Position numbers and translations under genes: made by a program. This document shows positions 1 to 11,328 of a stretch of DNA of 64,000 nt, piece by piece; the stretch's first letter is position 1, and the number at the start of each line of letters is the position of its first letter. This stretch comes from Tenebrio molitor (taxonomy: Eukaryota; Arthropoda; Insecta; Coleoptera; Tenebrionidae), in assembly GCF_963966145.1 (NCBI RefSeq), contig NC_091047.1, forward strand, positions 1,116,001 through 1,180,000. Reading direction: 5' to 3'. The notes under the pieces are model-generated. The model saw only the letters and a program-made list of their open reading frames with translations, was not told the DNA's origin and ran no database searches.

Positions 1-325
1 TTTTAAGATTTCTTCTATCGTCTTTCCTTTTTTTTTAATAGAGCTGGGACATCGAGTTTCGCTCACCCTGTACAGTACACAGCGTAACTATACTATAAGG
101 AAGGTAATTGATGTGATTACTTGGTTGCCTAAATCAAGGGGATTAAAGACAATGTAATTTAACTAGTACTAGCTAAAATTTGGAAAAGCGAAACTTCACT
201 GTCCCATTTTTCAAGTTTGTTCTTTTTTCACTTGGAAGTAAAAAGATTGTTAACGCTGCAGTATACAAAAAGGCTTTATTCTTCGCTATCGGAAAAATAC
301 AAAAACGACTATAAACAACAACAAA
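1..325. other. Intergenic, 3' flank of ARL6
   Basis: AT-rich sequence with no convincing open frame. It should hold the 3' UTR of the minus-strand ARL6 gene, whose stop codon is at 326-328. I see no repeat or gene in it. Confidence 0.5.
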
Positions 326-1009
326 TCAATTCTTGTTCAGAATCACGTCCCTGATCTGTTGGGTCAACCACTCGACCCCTTCCTGCAGCCCCTCCCCGGT
401 GAGCGCGTTGCTGGCGGCAATGTGCCACGGCTTGTCCATGATCTTGTCGAGTCCCAACCCCGCGGCGATTTTGACGCTGCTGAGGGCGTCCTTGCAGTCC
501 ATCTTGTTCGAGAAGAACAAGATGGGGATCTTGCGGTTGCAGATATCCGGATGTTGCAGCAGCAGGTCGAGCTCCTCCTTTACCACAACCAGACGCAGCC
601 TGTCGCTGCTGTCCACCACGAAGATGACCCCGTGGCAGTCTTTGTAGTAGTGCTCCCACAGGTCGCGGTACCGGCCGTGCCCCGACATGTCGAACGCCGT
701 GAACGCCAGGTTTTGGTCTGGAACACGAGAGTGTGACGCAGTGCGCTATTTCGGCGCCCGTTCTCTCGACCATCCAAGGAAGTCTTCTCGGGGGCGACCG
801 AGCGAAGGTTAAGAGCACCGTCGCGACTTACTTTGGAACCTCTCGACGGTGAACCCCACCGTGGGGACAATCTCGGCGGCGCGCTCCTCCTCATGTTTGA
901 AATGGTTGACCACCGTGGACTTGCCGCTGTTGTTGAGTCCCACCACCAAAACGTTCACTTCTTTCTTTCGCACCCCCAGAAAATACGCAAACTTACTAAA
1001 CAGACCCAT
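326..1009 (-). CDS. Arl6: ARL6 (BBS3), ARF-like small GTPase
   Basis: Two exons, 832..1009 and 326..717 (complement), joined across a 114-nt GT-AG intron; 570 nt, 189 aa, close to vertebrate ARL6 (186 aa). What is seen: N-terminal Met-Gly suited to myristoylation, a P-loop GLNNSGKS near residue 24, switch I PTVGF, the ERFQ..LAFTAFDMSG stretch spanning the splice, NKMD guanine-specificity motif and a late KPWHIAAS segment typical of ARL6. Known for the family: GTP-bound ARL6 recruits the BBSome coat to membranes for ciliary trafficking. Odd: the switch II residue that is Gln in ARL6 (SGQGRYR) is His here (SGHGRYR, codon at about 674-676), at the position used for GTP hydrolysis in Ras-like proteins. 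The start is the only ATG giving the MG N-terminus. Identity is certain at family level and strong for ARL6. Confidence 0.92.
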
Positions 1010-1483
1010 GACGCATGACTCGTGTTTGTGTTGTCGCGGCGATCCGCGTTACCATGGCTCGGAACGATCGATGATTTAACCAACTGCTAAAGCACAATTT
1101 TTCCCATCACCTGGCGGAGGTTTGAGTTGGTGTCACTGCCGCAGAAACCCACCCGGCGTACAAAAAAATCCGTCCACAACTGGCATTCCACTTACGTATA
1201 CATACTCTAAAGCAGCCTTTAGGAACGAATAACCTCACTTCACATTTTGACATATTGTGTCAATGTTCTTATGGGTGACAGAATAAATGTCAAACTTTAA
1301 TTTGCAAACGTCAATCATAATGACAATAAAGGTTAAACTACACCGAATTTTTGTGAAATGACAGGAAAAGGGTGGACGAAATTTTTTGGCTGCACAAAAC
1401 ACAAATCATTCGCTTTATATTTATTATATGCACAACACAATACACAACAACTAAGTAGTACCCATTGTAAAAGTACCATAAAT
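1010..1483. other. Intergenic, ARL6 5' flank and pseudo-protease 3' flank
   Basis: Contains the ARL6 5' UTR and promoter (right next to the ATG) and the 3' end of the next minus-strand gene. Around 1240-1335 there are short repeats of a GTCAAA/TTTGAC type like those at 2560-2675 and in the MITE at 21.5-22.1 kb. No gene seen. Confidence 0.4.
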
Positions 1484-2486
1484 TTACTCACTGTCATTCG
1501 ACAGTACCGAGCTACCAATTAAAACACCATAAATCCACTCTTTGTAACTATTAACATCAACATAGTACCCGCTAGATCCTCTTGCGTCACAAGTGGTACC
1601 CACATGAAACCCGACCAGATAATTATCTTCGTCTATCATGGGTGCCACCATTGTGCTCCCGCACCAATCATTTCCTGCGTAAACAAAACAAGACAATCCC
1701 ACCTTTGCAAAACTAGTACCGTTGCATTTTACGTAGGTGCCAACGTTGACACCTGTCAACTCGTCGTATTTGCGTCTTTTGGACAACGGTACTTCCCTCC
1801 CCCCGTCCCATTTGAACAGTTGCACCTCCTTGTTACTCCAAACTCTCCCGATTCCGGCCCCATCGAGTCCGGTCCCTTCAAACTGAAGTAGTACCAATTT
1901 ATTGTCATTTGAATGGACAATCTTGTCCACTTTTTTGACAGTACCATCTTGGGACCAGTAGTCCGAACCGACTCTGATCGAGATTTCGGTTTGGATGCAA
2001 CCGGAGACAGTTAGGGCCCAGCCGTCTGCTAAGAGGGCCGCTGGGCACTTGAATATTTGTTCTGTTTCTTCGTCGACGTACAAGTTCTCGAGCAGAGCTG
2101 CCACCGACGCTCGTGGTCCTGCACCGCGAGTTAGTTTATGTGGAAGGACTCTCTGATGACTTACCCCAAACAGCGCGCTTTCTTTTTTTCTTTGTAGTCG
2201 TGGAAATAGGAGTTGTACTTGTTGCGTTGGTCTCTGTAGCGTTAACCGTCACTACTAAGGGTGCTCTCGTGAACACCTTCAGATTGTCGCACATCCGCCA
2301 ACAATCAATCGATCTTGACCCCATAGCGCCGTACATGACGTAGACGATGATCATCGCGATCAGAAACGGCACGGCAATGAGCAGGATCAAGATGAGGCCC
2401 ATCTGGAAGGGGGTTTTCGTGAGCCAACAGTTCTTCTACAAAGACAAAGATGCAGTACCAGTTTGAGTACTCGCGCGTCTTACCAT
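1484..2486 (-). CDS. Membrane-anchored pseudo-serine-protease 1
   Basis: Exons (complement) 2484..2486 (only the ATG), 2165..2435 and 1484..2118; 909 nt, 302 aa. Order: short basic N-terminus, a transmembrane segment (about residues 13-35), a DCWRMC juxtamembrane motif, a Thr/Ser/Asn-rich stalk with several N-glycosylation sequons, then a chymotrypsin-fold domain from about residue 95. Type II topology (outside C-terminus) is inferred. All three catalytic residues are lost: the usual AAHC is VSGC (His to Gly), the DIAL Asp position is Lys (NKLVLL), and the GDSGGP Ser region reads CGSTMVAP (Ser to Met). There is no IVGG activation site. It is a tandem paralogue of the next gene, with the same exon plan and TM segment. 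Likely a binding or structural protein; partner unknown. Confidence 0.8.
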
Positions 2487-2556
2487 GATGTTTCGGACGC
2501 GTCAGACTGACCAAAATGTTTTCAGTTTTGTCGCGAACAGCAACCACACAATTTCA

Positions 2557-2676
2557 TTGTTTTCTGACAAATTTCAAACGTCAAAAATTTTTATTGACAT
2601 AACAGTACACTTCAAATGTTTCTGACAAATTTCAAACGTCAAAAAGTTTTATTGACATAACAGTACACGTCAAATA
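2557..2676. repeat. Direct tandem repeat, two units of about 57 bp
   Basis: A unit with CTGACAAATTTCAAACGTC followed by TTATTGACATAACAGTACAC occurs twice in a row with few mismatches, between the two pseudo-protease genes. It may mark the unequal-exchange region that produced the pair. It also overlaps the 3' end of the second gene. Confidence 0.7.
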
Positions 2677-3829
2677 ATGTTTTTGATCATTTGCAACCAG
2701 CCAAAACGCCTGGCCACGTCTCTGTACCTAGACGTTGCGGTACTCTTTTCTTTGCAAGATTTCGACACTTGGAACCCCACCAGGTTCCGATTCGGGTCCA
2801 ACAGAGGTGCTCCAGCTTCTCCGGCGCATCCCTCGAAGCGCACTCGACTCAGCAGCTTCACGTTCGTCTTCTTCAGTTTGCCATATTTGGTCCTGTCTTT
2901 GAGCGGACGCGTGATCTTCCCGTCCCAAAACAAAACTCTACCTTCGGTGGAGTTGCTCTTTGGTTGCGTCTTGATTGGTCTGAAGCAGTCGTCAGTTGCC
3001 GAATCGCGTTCCAGACCGAGTGCCACGAGTTTTGCAAATCTTGAAACTCTTTTGACCCTTCTGAGGAAACCCCCTTTTGACCAATAGTTCGAATTGATCC
3101 GAACAGACACGTTCTTCCACTCGTCCCTTCCCACACACTCTTCAGTTGTCAGTACCCAATTGCGCGCCACAACCACGACTGGACACTTGAAAGCTTGTTC
3201 GGTTGGGTCGTCCCGGTACAGATTCTCCACCAAAGCCGCGACAGAAGAGAGTCTGAGGCGCTCCTTGAAGCACAAGCTCGAAACTTCTCTTTTCAAGATT
3301 TGACCCTCGTCGTACTCCCAATCCCACTCCAACTCTTTTTCAGCCATCTCCCTTGCTTTTACAGTCGGCGCGGTACTCTTGGGTTTTCTCGATGTGACTG
3401 CGTAGATGTCGTACTCTGTCGTCGTTTGTGTCACGGATGTGGTCGCATCTGAAGACAATTTAGATGAAACATCTCGGCAAGGTCGACTCACTTACCCGTT
3501 CCATCGATGGGAAGTACTATATGAAATGAGAAACAAGATTATAAAGTTCGAGATGTACCGAATGAGATGATACTTCACCTCCTGGTATTGCGGCGCTATT
3601 CTGCATGTTGCGGCAAAGAGAGTAACAGTCAGACGATTGGTTCCACATGGTACCATATAGAATGTATATTATCACCATTGCGATCAGGAATGGTACTGCC
3701 ACGCACAGTATCAGTATTAACGCCATCTGGTAAGGGGTTCTTTTTGCCCAACATGACTGCCGAAAAGCACATGAGAAAAAAATTAAATATTCCCCACACA
3801 GACTCTCTTACTCCTAGTCCTTTGGGCAT
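2670..3829 (-). CDS. Membrane-anchored pseudo-serine-protease 2
   Basis: Exons (complement) 3812..3829, 3579..3756, 3496..3516 (a 21-nt microexon) and 2670..3448; 996 nt, 331 aa, frame kept throughout. N-terminal TM segment at about residues 17-40 preceded by basic residues, juxtamembrane DCYSLC, Thr-rich stalk, an acidic/Trp-rich stretch (about residues 98-113), then a trypsin-like fold beginning SVAALVENLY as in its neighbour. The catalytic triad is replaced: TEEC for AAHC (His to Glu), AKLVAL for DIAL (Asp to Lys), and CAGEAGAP for CQGDSGGP (Ser to Ala). Cysteines of the fold remain. Start: the only in-frame ATG before the TM exon. It sits about 180 nt upstream of its paralogue on the same strand. 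Enzymatic activity is very unlikely. Confidence 0.82.
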
Positions 3830-4511
3830 CTCGCAAGATTTGTTCAACTGACACAAGTCACATTTGTGAAAAGTCGCAGAATGATTGATTCATTCTATGA
3901 TTGGTATCGACAACTTGATGGGACTGGTACCACCCCAATTATAACGCGTACCACAAGAATTGGGTTTACACGTAATCCCTCTAAAACACGTTTCGGCTTA
4001 TTTGTCAATGTTAAAGTATTGAAAAGAACTTGTGAGAATATTTATTAGTTTGTGAAGTATAGGCAACTTAATTTGCACCTTTGTGGTACCGTAAAATGTT
4101 TGTAGGCACTGGTCAATGCTTTGTGTAAAACAGAAATTCATTTCAAATTCAAATAACGCGCTAGACGGAGATTTTTGGTAAATAAATGTGTTTGTTAAAG
4201 AAGAAATAATACATTTCTTTTTATTTGAAAATGTTTGTATTTTTAAAAGGAGGGCGTGAGTCGTAGGCAACCCGTTATACAGGCGCGATCTTGTAAACAT
4301 TTTGAGGGCCACTCTGCCAACCTAACCTCTGAAACCTTGTGACAAGGAGTTGTCCGCTGAACTCTGGCTGAACATTCACGAATATCTCCATTTCTCTCTT
4401 TCCGGCGGTGTTTGGGTCGCGTGGAGCGTATCCGTAAGTCGGTGCTTCACGTTTGTGAGTAAAATCTCGCCAGTCCGGCCAAGATCTAGATATTTCTAAA
4501 ACAACAATAAA
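3830..4511. other. Intergenic between divergent pseudo-protease and Barentsz genes
   Basis: Head-to-head promoter region for the minus-strand pseudo-protease and plus-strand Barentsz. AT-rich up to about 4250 and then higher GC, which probably marks the Barentsz 5' UTR/promoter (4275-4511). No TATA box or further gene recognised. Confidence 0.4.
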
Positions 4512-6880
4512 ATGGAAGAGAGTGTCGCTGTAGCGTCCACAGCCCCCCAGGAAGCCCAGATCTCCCCAGACATATCGCAGGTGAGGTCCTCGACCGCCAC
4601 GAGCACTCGTCGCATCGTAAAAAGAGAAAGACGTCGAGAAAAAATTAACAAACCAGGTCACAAGTTCAGGAGCGAAGTGGAGCAAAACGCTGCATTCTCG
4701 AGCGAATTCGCCTCAGTTTAATTATGACTTTGCAGGAAAAGACAACAGTCGACGCCGAGGAAAGCCAGAAGTCCCCGAACGAGTCAGAGTATGACAGTGC
4801 CGGCAGTTACAGCGACGACGAGCAGGACAAAGTCAGGTCCAGGAATTCGAGGGACCACACGGGCTCCGAGACTGACGGTAGCGTGGGCTTGGAAAGGGAG
4901 TCCGGAGATGGACAGGAGAGTGTACCAGCCCGGAAGGTGGACGACGATGAGGACAAGAAAAACCCACAGTATATACCGAAAAGGGGCACTTTCTACGAGC
5001 ACGACGACCGAACGGCCGATGACGAGTGAGTTTTCCACGTTTTTTGGTCAAATCTGTAGAATTTTCACACTGTAGAGGAATTGCATTAGTTCCGGTCTAA
5101 AGACGGCCAAATTGACGGTCATAACATTTTTATTTATGTGTGCCGTCAATCGTGACTGAAATGATTGTTTTTTAGTGCAACAACCACTACTATAGAACTC
5201 GAGAAGGAGAAAGAACAGAAGAAGAAGGTTTGGCAAGACAAGAAAGAAAGGTGGAGTCACGATCGTTTCAACGATACCGAGCAGGCCCCCAAATCCAGAT
5301 CCGAACTCGTCGCGATTTACGGCTACGACATCAGGAACGAGGAGGGGCCCCCGAGGGCCAGGAGACGCAGGAGATACGGGTAAAAATTCGTTCAGAGCAG
5401 TTAGGGATTTTTTAGTTTTTGGCACGGTCGATTGGTAGACGTGTCGAACTGTCACTGACGCGGCCAACTGCGTTCGAATGATCGAATGTTTGCACAAGAT
5501 GGTGTTTGTTGTTTGATTGGAGAATTTTGCAGGCGCGGCCCCAATAAATACACGAGGAATTGGGAAGACGAGGACGCCTACAACAAGCCGCCCCCCACTC
5601 GCGTCAAGAAACCGCCGGTGAAAAAGCCCAGCAGAGGCGAAGAGTTTCCGCCCTTGAACAATTCGAACAATCGGGATGAGAGAAACACGGAGAGGGAGAA
5701 GGAAAGGGAGGAGGAATGGGATCACGAGGAGAAAATAGAGCAGAATCAAATAGAAACCAACGGGAATGTGAGAAATGCGCCGACGAACGAGGCGGCGTCG
5801 GCTCCCTCTTCGCAGGAGCCCTTCAGGGGGCAACCGCGCGTCGGTTCGGGCCGCGTGATCAAGCCGAAAAGGGAGATAAAGGATTCAGATTATAGAGGGT
5901 TCACGACGAAGACGCGTCAGGTCAGGAACATGAAGACCGACCAAAAGGTTGTGCCCAAAACGCAGAAAAAGGACGATTTCATCCAGAGTCAAAACTTCAC
6001 CAACAAGAACAACAACGTGCAAGACCTGGAGAAGGATATGTCGAAGCTGAACGTGCAGGACGGGGTGTACAAGGGGGGCAAACACGGGGGGCCGAGACAA
6101 GGAAGCGTCCCCCCGCGACTCCAGTCCGAACAGAAGGGCTCCAAACGGTACAGTTCCATCCGACAGAGGTCGCTTCCAGAATCCGCAACGCCCCCTTTCA
6201 CGCAACACTCGAATTACTACTCTAACGGTAAGTGTCGAAGCGTCCGTGACTCGTTTAACGCGGTTTTTGCAGAATTCAATCAGCCCAATCAAGTAGCCCT
6301 CCATCAGAACGCCCAGATCCATCCGTCCACCACACAAGTCCCCCAGATCGCGCCCCCACCGCTACCCCCGATCCCCCAAGTCCCCGTCACGGCGGCTCCC
6401 ATCCTGCAGGCGCCCCAATTCGCGCCGCCGTTCGCCCAAGCTCCTCCGTTCCTGCAGCCGGCCCCACCTCCGTTCATCCCGCAGCAGACGCCCCAGATCA
6501 TCAACTACGTGCCGAGTCAGCCGCAGTTCCCCCAGGGCTACCAAGGCTACCAGCAGCAGTTCAATCCGGTGGTAAGGAAGATCGATCAGGCGGGGATGTG
6601 TTGTTTGAACGGGTTTTTGCAGACCCAACCGGAGCTGTACCAGCCCCAGACCGGCATCACTTACTACTCGACCGACCAACAAGTGGTGGCGCAAAGAGCG
6701 GTGCCCCTCAAGCGCCCCAAAGCGGCCATACCGATAGTGGCGCCGCCGCCCATCGACTTCAAAGGTAAGGTGAAGGAGGACGACGTCTCCTCGTACGAGG
6801 GGGACGTCTCGGTCGGCAGTGACGGCCAAACAGGCGACAGCAGCAGCGCTCAGGAATCAAACGTGCAGGTGCAACAATGA
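4512..6880 (+). CDS. btz: Barentsz / CASC3 (MLN51), exon junction complex subunit
   Basis: Six exons: 4512..4580, 4736..5025, 5176..5379, 5533..6227, 6273..6571, 6623..6880; 1815 nt, 604 aa (human CASC3 703). The EJC-binding SELOR box is clear and split over exons 2-4: NPQYIPKRGTFYEHD, then WQDKKERWSHDRF, DTEQAPKSRSELVAIYGYDI, and a basic tail RRRRRYG leading to RGPNKYTRNWEDEDAY. Before it lies an acidic Ser/Glu/Asp-rich region; after it a Lys/Glu-rich part and, from about residue 430, a Pro/Gln-rich low-complexity tail. Known role: clamps eIF4A3 on spliced mRNA, acting in mRNA localisation and nonsense-mediated decay. The last two introns (45 and 51 nt) are multiples of three without stops, so they also read as open frame; GTAAG...TTTTTGCAG at each supports splicing. 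The start is the first ATG of the open frame. Confidence 0.92.
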
Positions 6881-7570
6881 TGTTTACAGTTTCTTGTGTA
6901 ATTCTTCCGCAGACGGTATAGTTGGCTTTTTATAATCGTAAGCTTAATGAATATCATGGATATTTATATATAAAAAAATATATATTATTTAATCGTTAGG
7001 ATTTAAAATATTAAATTATTTATGAATGTAGTCTAGAGATATTTTGTTATCGAACTTTTCAATATTGAAATTTATGACGGTTAAAGACTTGATTGTTGGT
7101 AGTAATTATTCTTCTTTTGCAGGACTGTGGTGTTTGGCGAGAAATCTAATTTTTTATTAATTTTACTCATTTTAATGGTTGTCTAAACGGGGTTGCTTGT
7201 TTTCTGAGGTTTTATCCTAAAATAATAAAAGAAACATCACGTGCGACATTTTAGACGCAGAAAACCTAACATGTGACATTTATTTAAAGTGTCGACATAT
7301 TTCTTTCGAATGTGTAAAGTTTTTGTAATACTACATGTATTAAACATACAACTGATACAAAAAATTATTCATTCATTGCCCCGAGCTCGATCCATTTTAG
7401 GAAACAATTGAAAAAAAAAACATTGCGAAAAGCGTTTATTAAATCGACTTTAATAGCCTCATTTGTCAAGGTGGCGAATGAAGTATTGGGTGATTGAGAA
7501 TGATTTATAATGACCCTGTATAAAGTAATACAGTCATTGTGAGAAGCAAAACACTACGTTACTAATAGGT
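6881..7570. other. Barentsz 3' flank, intergenic
   Basis: AT-rich; includes the Barentsz 3' UTR, with an AATAAA at about 7223. Around 7487-7525 is a motif ATAATGACCCTGTATA that recurs at the 3' end of vanin copy B (16496-16515), so it is probably a transposon end. No gene seen. Confidence 0.45.
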
Positions 7571-7892
7571 CTGTCACAATAGTGTTAATGTTAGTGGTAA
7601 TATTATAATGTTAGTGGAGATGGCAATGGTGATGTTAGTAGTCCAGTGTTCACAATAATGTTAACGGAATGTTACTCTTACAGCTGTCAACGTGGTGTGA
7701 ACTGTCACTGCGCGTGCGCGAAATTCTCGATGGTGATTGGTAGATGTTAAAGAACCAGACATTTTCTGGATCTCTTAACATCGTTTCTAACATTAACATC
7801 ACCATCACCATTATTGTGAACGGTTGAACGTTTCACCAATGTTCTGAAGGTTAGCATTCTGGCTAACACTAACATTAACACTATTGTGACAG
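7571..7892. mobile_element. MITE with about 25-bp terminal inverted repeats
   Basis: The left end CTGTCACAATAGTGTTAATG (from 7571) is repeated inverted at the right end (CATTAACACTATTGTGACAG, to 7892). The interior is made of TTAGTG/GATGG simple motifs and their complements, so most of the 322 bp can fold into one long hairpin. Non-coding. It lies 34 bp from the stop codon of vanin copy A. Confidence 0.75.
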
Positions 7893-7925
7893 ATACATAA
7901 CTCGGCGAATCCATCGCTTCTTCGG

Positions 7926-9855
7926 TCACTGACGGGTCAAAGGTGAGCCAAGAACTGATACGAGGAATGATCCAAGAAGGAGAGCAATAAGGAAGCGATC
8001 CATTTGGGCGGAAGAACCTGACGGATCCGCATCTTTGTCTTCTGGATCGTTCCCGTCGGGAACTGGAGCGTTCGTCTGTCCGAAAAGACCGAAAACTAGA
8101 ACATTATCTTGAGCAAGACCTGTAGTGAGCTGAACAAATGTAGAATCAGTTGCGTTGTTGGTGTCGCAATACTGAGTTTTGGACAACGGCTGGAGGTTGT
8201 AGTTGAGCGTGAGGGGGGTGTAGAATGCTGCATCGTCCCTCGGGAAGTTTCCTTTGACCGTGATCTTCCTAAACTTGGTGGTGGCGTTGACCCTCGCCCC
8301 GCAACTGTCTTGAGACTCGTTGGCGCAGACCACCAAGCTGCACAGACGGATGTGAGTGTTGTAAGAAGACCAACCGTCGTAAACCGCCACTCTGGAACGC
8401 AAATCAAGTCAAGAGGACCTGTCAAGGCTGAACTCTTACTGGTAGAACTCCTGCGTGTTGGTATTAGATGGGTCGGCCAAGACGTCGAAAGTGCAGCACA
8501 ACTGGTTGTGACAGAGGCTGGTGGAGACGTTCTGGGCCAAGTCGACCCTTTGGAGCGTGTACTTGGAGGCTTCAAAGTCCGTCCCAGTGACGTAGCTGGT
8601 GATGTTCGCCTCGCCCAAACCCCCCGGAAGCCCATACGGAGTCTGAAACGACAAGTTTGAGACAAAACCAAGAGAGAAGAAGAACTAACAATTGTCGGAC
8701 AGCTGGTCATGTCTTGCCTTTGGCTCCTGACCGTCAACTCGTCGACTACGAGTTTACTGCTCGGACTGCCGTCGATGTAGACGTTCATTTTGGTGCCGTC
8801 GGCCGAGTAAATTCCGGTGCCCCCGTGACCGTTCTTCGGCTGTCCGTAATTGGCGGCCAAGAGGTTGACCCCGTTGGCGACGGCGTAGCCGTTCTGGACC
8901 TCCAGAGCTGCAACCCAAGAATGTAAAAATGGACAAGCGGTTGGAGTACTCACAGGTGTAGAAAGGCATGATGGAGAACCACGCCGTGGGGTAGATCACG
9001 TCGGTCACGTTGCCGTTCTCCAACAGGGTCCTGGACGGGTTGGCGAAGAGGATGTCGAAACAAGTGAACATGCCGAAAGTGACACCGAAGTCGGTCCTGA
9101 AAGTGACTCTCTGATTCGCGTCTCCTGGAGTCACATTGGGCTCCTTGTACAAGTTAATCTTGCGATATCTAAATGAAAACAGTCAGATTTAAGAAATCTG
9201 GAAGAGCACTCGATACGCACTTTGCTATTATTGTGCCGTTCCGCCCAAACACCAGATTGGTGTTGTAGTACGCGGTTTCTTTGTTCGGTTCTTTGACCAT
9301 CTCGAGGAGGTTGACCACCAAGTACATCTGGCGCTCTTTCGCCATGGCGGCGAGTTCAGTGATGATTTTTCCGTCATCGGTGAGCTCGACGGCGTACTCT
9401 GCGGGGTTTTCGACGAGGGTCGTGAGACCGTACTCGGGGAAAACTAAGATGTCGACGGCCTAGAAACACAATTCTAAATTCGCACTTTCGAGATAACATC
9501 ACCTACTTGTTCTCTGGACCTATCGGCGTAGGATCGATATTCATCTAAATTTTTTAATATGGTATTTTGCGGAGTGTCAGCAGTGAGGGGGTTGTACTCC
9601 ACGACACCAGCTTTGTAAGCCTGAAATTACAAGATTTTTGCGAGATTAAAAGAAGCGTTATTTTTGGAGCCGCCATGAAGTAATATCGTTATCGATAATC
9701 AAACATGAAGCTGTGGCTGGTTTACAAAGCCATAACGGTAACGTATTAATCATTGTGTGTTATCAAAAGATGAAATATAACAAATACTTATTTAATCTAC
9801 TTACTGTTGCTATTTTAACTAGCAAAAACAAGACACAATGTGTATGGGATAACAT
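7926..9855 (-). CDS. Vanin-like amidohydrolase, copy A
   Basis: Seven exons (complement): 9805..9855, 9507..9620, 9221..9459, 8954..9168, 8690..8907, 8440..8642, 7926..8391; 1506 nt, 501 aa. Signal peptide (MLSHTHCVLFLLVKIAT), then a nitrilase-type domain with the Glu in VFPEYGL, the Lys in YRKINLY and the nucleophile Cys in FTCFDILF, followed by the vanin C-terminal base domain with paired Cys (LCCTFDV). Members of this family cleave amide bonds (pantetheinase in vertebrate vanins, biotin amides in biotinidase); the insect substrate is not shown by sequence. After the last conserved block (VLVFGLFG) there is an acidic linker (DPEDKDADP) and a hydrophobic C-terminus (FLIALLLGSFLV), which suggests a GPI anchor. 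The signal exon is the least certain part; it was chosen because its frame and donor match copies B-D. Confidence 0.85.
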
Positions 9856-11328
9856 TTTTTTTGCTCTAAGAATTGCACATATCTATTCAAATATTACATT
9901 ATCTTATCTAGCGGTTGGGCAACGAACGTTTCACCAGAGAGTATGCTCATACCTCAAACATCTATTGCTAGATAAACAATTAATCATCTAGGTATCATAT
10001 TTTGTGCGAGATTGACCATTAGAGCCGTGTTATTTCATACTTTGTTTATATACCATTAAAAAAAATACGTTTACTTTTTAAATTTTTTAGTTTGAATTAG
10101 GTACGAGTCATCTAACTCGGTAAAAATATTTGTAATTGTTGCAGTGTTATGCGATGTAGTATGTTAAAATAATTAATCATCAAGTAACGTGATTAAGCGT
10201 CGATTAACATCCAGGCTTATGTTTGCGGTTGCAAAAAAATGAAACAAGAATTGTGTCACACAGGGTGCGGTGCCAAAGTTTTGTTGACGTTTAACATTAT
10301 AGTTACCGACACCGGATAAGATTGTGTTTACCCTCATGTTTGGGTTTTTTTTATCTTCAAATGTGATCTACAATAACACATCCATTTTGTGGGATCAAAG
10401 AACAAATAATAAAAATCAAAGCCGGTCAAGCGCAGATCCCTCGAGAACACCACTTAATACGCCAAATGGCGCTTTAAGGGTGACCGATACCAGCGTTGAC
10501 TAGAGTGTATTTCATTAATTGCAAAGAACTCAGTTAATACGCAATCATTCGTCAAGTATCATACATCAAATTAAAGGTTTTTTAATTCTCCAGACCGCAG
10601 CGTTATACTTTTTTTTATAAGAGAAAAAGATTGTCTGATGATATGATAAAAACCTAAAGTGCGCGGCTTTAATACGATTTTTTATTACCTAAATTTCAAT
10701 ATCATGCTTCCAGATTTTGTAGAATGAATCTAAATAAGTTTACTGAGTCCGCTGCGTTGTGAAATTGTGGATGAAACATTTGTTTTTTTTTTTTATATTG
10801 AGCTTAATGTAAAAGTTAAATGTTTCGTCTTCCAGGCGAACATTTCGTTAGAATATTTTGTAATTCTATACAATATATTTACCTTTACCTACTACATTAA
10901 ATAATAATTAAAAAAAACAGAAGTTGTGGAAGTTATTCATTTATAAATTTGCGAATAAAAACGGTTTTAGTTCATCGCTTTTGCCACCAGAGGCAGTAGA
11001 GGCACATCTTTTCTCCGATTTCAAAACTACCTACCTGTTTAGGAACGGGACAAATCCGGGGGTTAGTTTGGGCCGCCGATCAGTTTTCAACCAGGAAATT
11101 TTATGACTTTACAGATAATACCCTTTTTTCTTTCTTCAGAAATTCTAATATAAACTATGACCGTACAGAGCGAATTAATTTTTGCTTTTTTTTTATGAAA
11201 ACTAATTTTTGGAATTAAATATTAGGTTTTTTTAAAAATATGTACGTATAAAAATAATGAATATATTGTTGTCTAATTTAGTCCGCACATTATTACGTCA
11301 ACGTCGTTAACATTATATAATATATATA
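9856..11328. other. Intergenic AT-rich DNA upstream of vanin copy A
   Basis: Poly-A/T-rich, no supported gene. Open frames here are short and of low complexity. No TIR element recognised until 11329. Confidence 0.45.

Noticed and set aside
5048..5833. 261-codon minus-strand frame over Barentsz
   Set aside because: Antisense shadow of Barentsz exons 3-4; hydrophobic run comes from Lys/Glu-rich codons on the other strand.
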